DNA of 64,000 bases, from the NCBI GenBank assembly GCA_023627715.1, contig JAMAHW010000077.1, positions 62,001-126,000 on the forward strand. The letters are read 5' to 3'. The stretch is from Periconia sp. R9002. Taxonomy: Eukaryota > Ascomycota > Dothideomycetes > Pleosporales > Periconiaceae. Positions within the stretch are counted from its first letter, which is position 1. Every line of letters begins with the position of its first letter. Both the position numbers and the translations under genes were made by a program. Under the pieces are notes generated by a model that saw nothing but the letters and a program-made list of their open reading frames with translations, was not told the DNA's origin and made no database searches. This document shows positions 57,346 through 64,000 of the stretch, piece after piece.

Positions 57346-59251
57346 TTTCGAAATTGGCGGCACTGATGCTCCACAAAGATATAGACCAAGAATCAGAGGA
57401 TAGAACAGATGCTGGTATCGTCCGGTAGGTGAGGTGAAGGTGCAGCGCAGCTGCTACTTGTGAAAGCGACAGTAAAAATAAAAAGCTTTGTCCACAGCGA
57501 AGGGGCTATAGTAAATACAAAAAAGGGGCAACTTCAGCTCTGCTACCTTCCGTGCGGCTGGCAAGACAAGCACATCGCTGAAGCTTGTATCAGTCCAGAA
57601 TTTCGTAGTTATATATGGACCTAGCGGTTTCGAGACACGAGTCCCCACTCATGAGGTGGGGCGAATATCGTCTACTCCAGACAATAAGGGACCTTTCTGA
57701 CAGAGGAAAATTCTTTGACATGCCAGGGTGAAAGCCTTGTTGATCTGTGGACGATCATGCGCGGAACCGTGCAGTCCCACCGCGGAAAAGTCGTTGAGGC
57801 GCTTTTATAAAGCCTTGTCAGTATCTTGGAAGCAATTTAATTGGATCACGATCGAGATCCATATCAATTGAAACTAATGCATCAGCGAACCCATTTACTA
57901 TATTCTCCAAGAATAATAAGATGATACTGCACGAGGAAAGACGCGTTTCGCAAAATGCACATCGTCGTGTATCTACGCGCAACAACATGAAGTCGACTAT
58001 AACCGACTCTAATTCAATTGCTTTTCGACTATTGATGTCCTTTATTCTCAGTCCCTATCTTGTGTGTTCTTGCCTATGTTCACACCGCGAGTAACCGAAA
58101 GTGTTTCGCTCTTGCAATCGATTGGTGTAATCAGAATACCTCGAGTAAACCAATGACTCTGCGATGATATTGGTATGACCGTATCTTTTCACTTCCTATC
58201 TTGGCTGCGAAGTTTTTCATTTTAGCTCACTGCTATCGCATGAGTTTTGGGGGCCATATGGGGTAGTCGTGGTAGTCAATAGGACGACACCTGGACTAGT
58301 CGCCAGTGGCAAAGGTGAAGCGTGAGGCGGAAGCGAGGATCGGCACCTGGCAAACCGAAACCGAGTTCGGCTCATGATGACTAAGTTCGAAGGGGGATCA
58401 AGTGCAGGATACATTTCCAGGTCAATGGAACCTCAATATATGAAAATTCCCCGCAAAATTGCGAATTCCATTCAGCAGTAGTGAAGAAAAGAATAATTAT
58501 CCGTTTTGAGTTTGAGGCTACATGCAGGGTGTGATACAAAGAGCAAGCAAGACTGGTCCACTCCACGACTCGTTGCCACATGGACCCGTGAGTCGTGGCA
58601 GGTCAATGCCAGCTCCACACCCAAGCCAAATGAGCTTTGACAAAGGCAGCGGCTGGCTTTTAAGAATGGGATCCCTGAACTAGATCACTGCTGGGGTTGA
58701 TGACTAGCACGACCAGCGGTCGCGCGGCGTATAGGCCGTACACGCACGTGGGAGAAGGGATACTGTCCCGCGAGTGTATGCTGCACTCACAAAAGACCGT
58801 TACTCGCGCCAAATCGCCTGTTTCTTCCGGAATAGGCTACGTGGCGCGAGTAGGTGTTCTTTTAGACAAGTAATACTGCTTCTTGTAAGTTCTCCAAATC
58901 TTTGTTGAAATTCCTAAGTAGTAATACAACAGGAAAGTAAACAGACTATAGAAACACTCTATTCTACTTACTTCTAATACACCTTATTCTTAGGAGTTGA
59001 ATGGTCTCCTCAACGACGTATGTGGAGTGGTAAGTGCTTCTGAGTGTGGGATATTTTGACAGCTGGACGACTGACAACTTTGGTGCCGCGCTTCCAGACT
59101 CCAGTCACACTAGCTAGCGGAGAGGGCGGGGCTGACCGTTACTTGCAAATGAAAATTTATACGGCACTGAACTTGTCCCCGTTTGTTGCGCGGAAGCAAA
59201 ATCATCTCCATGGAACGCAAAATCCCGCATTTCATCCCCGCAAATCACGCT
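57346..59251. other. Intergenic region
   Basis: 1.9 kb. The part at about 58830-59010 resembles an LTR 3' end in composition but has no duplicated flanks. No gene recognised. Confidence 0.4.
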
Positions 59252-60361
59252 CTAGATCTCATCTTCCTCCTCATCGAAATCATCCTCCTCACCCATATCA
59301 TATAGGATCCTGCCCCCTTCGCCCGCGCCCTCGCCTTTCTGTGCATCGAAATAAGGCAAAATCACGTTTTCCCTCTTCTCCCTCTGCTTCTCCGTCAATC
59401 CTAGGTTGAAGCTCGTTTTCATCTCATCCTCGTTGCTGTCCACGGCGGCAGAAGCCGGCTTGGTGATGGCAGCATACGATTCAACTTGCTCTAACAATAC
59501 CACAAATTCTTTTCGTAACGTAGTAGGTCTGATAGTGGGGAGGGATGCGTAATCGGAAGCTTCAGCCGGTCGAAGAAAATACGTATAACGCTCCGCTCTC
59601 CCAGATTTCCGTCGGAACTCTGCGTCAAGCACCACGCCGCCTTCGGGGGAGTTGGCAGAAAGATCTTCTAATATACCTTCTGCACCGTCGTATGGAAGTG
59701 AGTAGGTTGGTTCTGGAAGACTCTGGGCTCGTGCTCGGGCAGCGGCAAGGACATGTGCATATGAATGGAGTGTCAAAACAGTTGTAGTGGTGAAGTTCAA
59801 GAGGGCAAGCGGCGCTGGTGCGTATGCAGAGGCGTCAGATGCTGTGTCAATGAGGTCGGTGTGATAAATTCCTATAAGGCTGGCTGCGTACTGGCCCGCA
59901 ACGAGAGCGAAGAGCTGAGGGAGAAGGATTGATGTGTGAGTGAGTAGATCGTGTATGTTGTCAACCACTACCAGCATTTCTGGCACAGATGGAGTGGATG
60001 ATGAGGTTGTTGATGGATTTGTACGATCTGAAAATGAAGCCTTCTCCTCCCTGAGAGTGGTTTCAAGTACGGTGAAAAGACTGTCTGATCTCTCCGCCCA
60101 AGCATCTATCCATCGGATTCCACCCTCGTTTTGGCCGGATGCGGAAACAGATGGGGATTTTGACTCAAATGAAACCATAATAACTTTTACCCCGCGCCCT
60201 ATAGCGCGGCGCAAGATCTCCCGCAAGACGGACGTTGCCCGTTGGGTCAGAGAATCAAGAATTAGAGTGAAGGGGGATGCGCCAGCCCGCACAGACAAGA
60301 CTCGCGATATCAGTTGAATAGCATGACGCTGATGCGCGACGGAGGTGCTGGGTACGGCCAT
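59252..60361 (-). CDS. ELP5: Elongator complex subunit 5
   Basis: Single exon, 369 aa, start ATG 60359-60361. ELP5 is a RecA-like subunit of the Elp4/5/6 ring that helps Elongator modify wobble uridines in tRNA. Evidence: a RecA-like core (HAIQLISRVL, FTLILDSLTQ, VIMVSFES, EMLVVVDNIHDLL) and the conserved C terminus with FNLGLTEKQREKRE, VILPYFDAQ, and an acidic end GGRILYDMGEEDDFDEEEDEI split around the final residues. As in other Elp5 proteins, no Walker A loop is visible. It is divergent from the SDR-like gene with 511 bp between their ATGs. Identification rests mainly on the C-terminal motif. Confidence 0.9.
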   Translation of the reverse strand: MAVPSTSVAHQRHAIQLISRVLSVRAGASPFTLILDSLTQRATSVLREILRRAIGRGVKVIMVSFESKSPSVSASGQNEGGIRWIDAWAERSDSLFTVLETTLREEKASFSDRTNPSTTSSSTPSVPEMLVVVDNIHDLLTHTSILLPQLFALVAGQYAASLIGIYHTDLIDTASDASAYAPAPLALLNFTTTTVLTLHSYAHVLAAARARAQSLPEPTYSLPYDGAEGILEDLSANSPEGGVVLDAEFRRKSGRAERYTYFLRPAEASDYASLPTIRPTTLRKEFVVLLEQVESYAAITKPASAAVDSNEDEMKTSFNLGLTEKQREKRENVILPYFDAQKGEGAGEGGRILYDMGEEDDFDEEEDEI

Positions 60362-60849
60362 TCTATTCTCGATCTGAATGCCTTATACTGGCAGAGAAGT
60401 TATACTGCGATTCGGCTGGTAGAAGCATATGACTGCGAAGGAAGAGGAAGGGAAGAGGAAGAGAAGAGGGGTGGGGGCAAGGGAGAAAGGATGTATTGGC
60501 CAAACCTCACATTTGATAAAGTATATTTCCAGGATAATTAGGAGATTTGAAAGGAGCTTGTGTACACTACCGTGAACTTTTGATTGTCCCTGTTGTTCTT
60601 TTTGAATTTGGACCCTAGCAGCACATCACTAAGTTTTTTTTGACCGATGTGCACTAATCTACAGATGGCTTAGCGCGACCGGCGTTAGGCAACGTCACTT
60701 GCCGATAACTTCCCCACAGCTTCAATCCGCCTGCACGTGCCCTTCTAATATAAAACCTCATTCATTCCATCCAATGTAACTGGCATCGAGGAAAGTAGGT
60801 GGAATAAGGGCAGACTAAAAAGCAAAGACGGAGGAAGCAAAATAATACC
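60362..60849. promoter_or_regulatory. Divergent promoter region
   Basis: Shared upstream region of ELP5 and the SDR-like gene. A CACGTG core lies near 60735. The 5' leader of the SDR gene begins somewhere before the short upstream frame. Confidence 0.4.
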
Positions 60850-60876
60850 ATGACAACAACAACGTCGGCACAATGA
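60850..60876 (+). promoter_or_regulatory. Upstream ORF whose stop overlaps the main start (ATGA)
   Basis: ATG at 60850 opens eight sense codons (mostly Thr) and stops at TGA 60874-60876. The main ATG is 60873-60875, so stop and start overlap as ATGA. This geometry could allow termination-reinitiation or reduce translation. Whether the transcript includes this ATG is not known. Confidence 0.5.
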
Positions 60877-62648
60877 CCCAACCACAAACCAACACCACTA
60901 CTAACGCATCCAACACGACAACATCAACACATCATCAGCCCTCTCGTCCTGCACGCCCACGTTCACCACACTTTCCCCCTCACAACGCCCCGCGCGTATG
61001 GTTCATGACGATTGGATCCTCGCCGATCGCGATCGCGCTCGCGAAGCAGGTCCTAGATCACGGCGATTACGTGGTGGCGGGCGTGGTGCCCCAGGAGTTT
61101 GAGAAGAGAGAGGGACAAAGTGAAGATTTCCGCGCGTTCTTGGAGGATGTGAAGAGGACGGAGCGGTGGAGGGAGAGGCTGAGGGTTGTGGGATTGGATG
61201 GGAGGTTAGTGTCTTATTTTGATCCCTCGTGTTGTCGAAATGGTTCCTTTTCAACTCGCTCATTACTATCAATCATTTCTGTCCTTCTGTATAGCCTATG
61301 TTGTTTGATGGAGGACGAATTCCGTCAAAAAACTTCATACTTATCAATCGTTCCTCACCTTTACTTCCTTTTTTTCTTCTCTCGCTTTGCTGAAACTGAA
61401 TCGTTCCAGAGTCATAGGACAGTGCCAAGCGGCCATCGCAGAAGCAGTCGAAGCCTACGGCCGCGTCGATGTGCTACTGGGTAGCACCAGTGAGGGTGAG
61501 AACCCTCTTTTCTTTTTTGTCCTTTTCCTACCTTCATCCCTCTTCTAGCACAGTTTCCCTTCCTTCAACATTTGCTGAATAAACTGTCTCCCCAAATTAG
61601 CGGTCATAGGCGCCATCGAGGAACTATCGCAAAGCAGCCGCACCCTCTCGCTCGTGCAAGACACATTCGAGACCAACTTCTTCGCGAACGTGAACATCAT
61701 CAAAGCTGCGCTTCCCATTATGCGTGAGCGCAAGAATGGCCATATCATCATGCTCACAGGAATAAGTAAGTTTAATATCCGTAAGAGGCAGATGAGAAGT
61801 TGGAGATGGGGATATAAAGGAGGTTAATGCTGACCTTGTGCGTTAGCGGGTCACCTAGGAACTCCTGGGTTGGGCATGTATTGCTCTTCACAGTGGGCTA
61901 TTGAGGGGTATTGCGATGTAAGACTTCGTCCTTATTATCCATCCTCTCTTCTCACTCATTTCTAACAACCATGATACCACAGAGTCTAGCATACGAAGTC
62001 GCACCCTTCAACATCAAAATGTCCATAGTGCAAGCAAACATGGAAGTAAACGTGCTCACCAACAAAATGACCTCGGTGCCACCAATGAACGAGTACCTTC
62101 AAGCCGAGAACCCAGCGCCGCTGGCCCGTGACATCTTCTCCGGGCTCCTCGACAAGTTCGACAGCGTCAACAACCCTTCTTCCCCTTCCGCTGCCTTCCT
62201 CTCATCCTCCTCTCACGCGCATTTCGACCCCAACCATCCAACAGCGACATCGCAATCGCCAACATCAAGCAACGCTTCCCCAATAACGACAAGCCCCCCA
62301 CTAACGACCACAACTCACGACCCTTCAATCGGTGACCTGCTCAGCAGCGACACAGTGACCAGTCTATACGCGCCACTCCCGGCAGTCGTCAAATCGGCGC
62401 TGATCGCGGAGACGGTACATGCGCTCACTGCGATTGGCGGACACGACAATCCGCCTGCGAGACATATCGTGGGATTCGAAGGCGTCACTGCCGTCAAGGA
62501 GAAGTTGAAGACTACGAGTGAGGAATTGGAGGATTTTATTGAAGTTAGTAATGCGGTGGATATTATTGCGCATTCTGGCTCGGCGACTGCTGGAGTTGGT
62601 CCTGGTGCGGGTGTGGGTGAGTCTATTGGTGCGGTGTTGCCTGATTGA
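60873..62648 (+). CDS. SDR-like protein with altered cofactor and catalytic motifs
   Basis: Exons 60873-61204, 61410-61495, 61601-61765, 61847-61917 and 61983-62648 give 439 aa with consistent phases. A Thr/Asn/Pro-rich head of about 40 aa precedes a Rossmann strand (RVWFMTIGSSPIAIALAKQV). The usual SDR pattern TGxxxGxG reads TIGSSPIA here. Other core pieces are FETNFFANVNIIKAALPIM, HIIMLTG, and MYCSSQWAIEGYCDSL, where the YxxxK motif has Gln210 instead of Lys after Tyr206. The C-terminal 200 residues hold a low-complexity Ser/Thr/Pro insert (about 285-335) and an Ala/Gly tail. It belongs to the classical SDR fold but may be a non-catalytic or unusual member; the substrate is unknown. Confidence 0.8.
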
Positions 62649-63110
62649 GCTTCAATAGGTGGAGCGGATCGTTCATGGTAGCTTGGTTAAAGGACGAATG
62701 TATCTTAGCATAGCAAATGATTGCTCACCGTATCGACATCGGTAGAAATTCACATACTAGCTCTAGATGTGCACACATGGGTGGCAACCTCATATTAGAG
62801 TGTCGATGTTTGTTTGCGAAGTATTATTTTCGTTGGGCTTTTCTCTGTGAGTGACTTAGCCTGCTCCCGGGTTTTTCATGATCTTGAGCGAATCGTGATT
62901 GAACATCACGAGCAGAACATTACATTGCCCAATTTGCAGTGCACATGATATGTCACTCATATTGACTCAACTTGAGTCTACAGGATTGATTCAGATATAA
63001 TGCATAATGTATTTGATGATATAAGACTATGAATGCGAAGGGGATATAGGTAGCCAGCCCTCCTTTTTCCCTTTCCTCTATTTCATCCATCCACATTGAG
63101 AAGCAGAATA
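62649..63110. other. Convergent intergenic region
   Basis: 0.46 kb between tail-to-tail genes; no gene seen. Confidence 0.45.
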
Positions 63111-64000
63111 TTACCCAAAATTCATCTTGAGAGCAATGCTAGGTTCGCCACTTTCTCCACTCTCAACCTTCCGTCCCTGGGTTTGCCCACTCTTTAACAC
63201 ACCCTCCATGAACGTCTTCTCATCAGGCTCCAGCCCGGTGACCACCCCACGGAAAGCCGCCTGATCCGCCTGGGCGAGTTCCAGCAACCGCGCCGCCGTT
63301 TCCACACTTGCTTTGGGTTCCTTGCGCACGCGCGCTAGAAGTGCAGGCACCACGATTTTAGCGGCGACGACACGTTGCTCTGGGCCAGGGAGCGTAGAGA
63401 TGAAGGGTACCAGGGCAGCCGCGAGCGTTGTACGGGACTCATCAAAACCCTCCAGTTCAATAGAGGGGTTGGCGAGGAAAGAGAGGATTTGGGGCAACAG
63501 CTGAGTAGCGATTGAATCTTCGACGGCCCCTTTTTTAGGTAGGAGAAGAAGGCTGCGGCAGCAGCCTGCGGCGACTTTGCTAGTTAGTCGATTATTGAGA
63601 CAGTCGAACAGCTCTTCAATGAAACGTTTGATGAGGGGATCGTTCGGGGTGAAGGCAGAGGCTGTGGAACTGAGGAGGATCGTGGTTGTGAGAATCGTAT
63701 TCTTTTCGCAGGCCAGAGCTGCGTCGAACTCGCGTTGTTGGGATTGCCTTAGGATCTGCAGAAATCTCGTGAGCGTTGCACGAAGTTGTGTGCTTGTGTC
63801 TGGAGATGGCTCGGTTTGAGTGACGAGACTGGTGATGAATCGCTTGAAAATCGGAAGAGATTGGGGAACCACCGTCGCTTGACACGGGCCAGTGCCTAAT
63901 ATAGCGGCGAATATGTGGAGAATGCATGCGTGCAGATCAGTTTTGATGATTGAGGGGAAGACCTGAGCAGCATCTACAAGTGCGGACAGGGCTGTAGTAA
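63111..64000 (-). CDS. HEAT-repeat protein, C-terminal part (LAA1/HEATR5-like), runs off the window
   Basis: Open frame from the window edge to a stop at 63111-63113, about 296 residues of a longer protein whose 5' end lies beyond 64000. It is all helical in character with repeated Leu/Ala-rich HEAT-like pairs (ALVDAAQVFPSIIKTD, LLPQILSFLANPSIELEG, AKIVVPALLARVRKEP). It ends LEPDEKTFMEGVLKSGQ and EPSIALKMNFG, which I recall as the C terminus of Laa1/HEATR5-type proteins that help AP-1 and clathrin sorting at the Golgi and endosome. The identification depends on that tail and is moderately sure. It is convergent with the SDR-like gene. Confidence 0.7.
   Translation of the reverse strand, partial: TTALSALVDAAQVFPSIIKTDLHACILHIFAAILGTGPCQATVVPQSLPIFKRFITSLVTQTEPSPDTSTQLRATLTRFLQILRQSQQREFDAALACEKNTILTTTILLSSTASAFTPNDPLIKRFIEELFDCLNNRLTSKVAAGCCRSLLLLPKKGAVEDSIATQLLPQILSFLANPSIELEGFDESRTTLAAALVPFISTLPGPEQRVVAAKIVVPALLARVRKEPKASVETAARLLELAQADQAAFRGVVTGLEPDEKTFMEGVLKSGQTQGRKVESGESGEPSIALKMNFG

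Noticed and set aside
58830..59010. LTR-like sequence with a pyrimidine-rich end
   Set aside because: No TG..CA boundaries with duplicated flanks were found, unlike the candidate at 2216-2370.
1..64000. CRISPR arrays, tRNA genes and bacterial-type operons
   Set aside because: No regularly spaced repeats or cloverleaf sequences were noticed, and gene structure is clearly eukaryotic.

Overview
The window reads as nuclear chromosomal DNA of a filamentous ascomycete. Genes are split by short introns, mostly 48-100 nt, with GT..AG ends and CTRAY-type branch points. Gene content (fungal-rhodopsin membrane proteins, cytochrome P450, trifunctional C1-THF synthase, Elongator ELP5, a single dispersed 5S rRNA gene) is typical of this group. 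A Dothideomycete, probably Pleosporales, is my best guess from protein flavour; this was not checked by any search. Exon structures were built by hand from splice signals and reading-frame phase, with no transcript or homology support.

Layout. 0-9 kb is accessory: an F-box protein with a C-terminal Zn2Cys6-like cysteine pattern, a possible solo LTR, a P450, a broken APH-type kinase gene and a prolyl-iminopeptidase-like hydrolase. 10.3-13.7 kb is a seven-exon gene for a large secreted protein of DUF7029/DUF7223 type. 14-16.3 kb has no intact gene but holds a truncated membrane-protein relic with a frame-breaking 16-bp tandem duplication. 16.8-28 kb is a housekeeping block: NADP-isocitrate dehydrogenase, a membrane-anchored histidine phosphatase, eIF3i, a small SH3/J-like protein and C1-THF synthase. 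The two NADP(H)-linked enzymes each show a long presequence followed by an internal Met, as expected for paired mitochondrial and cytosolic forms.

29-57 kb is again accessory and turned toward secretion, transport and surface functions. It contains a jacalin-like secreted protein with a possible pore-forming module, four fungal-rhodopsin proteins (two in tandem), a secreted type-B carboxylesterase whose frame needs a 5-nt microexon, and an NmrA-like reductase. Further on lie a propeller-like gene with unresolved junctions, an amino-acid permease, a divergent MFS transporter / luciferase-like monooxygenase pair (possible organosulfonate use), a Pro/Thr/Ser-rich secreted protein ending in an Asp run and a Trp-rich tail, and a variant 5S rRNA gene.

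59-64 kb returns to conserved genes: ELP5, divergent from an SDR-like protein with altered cofactor and catalytic motifs, and the 3' end of a HEAT-repeat gene resembling LAA1/HEATR5 that runs off the window. No CRISPR array, tRNA or intact transposon was seen.
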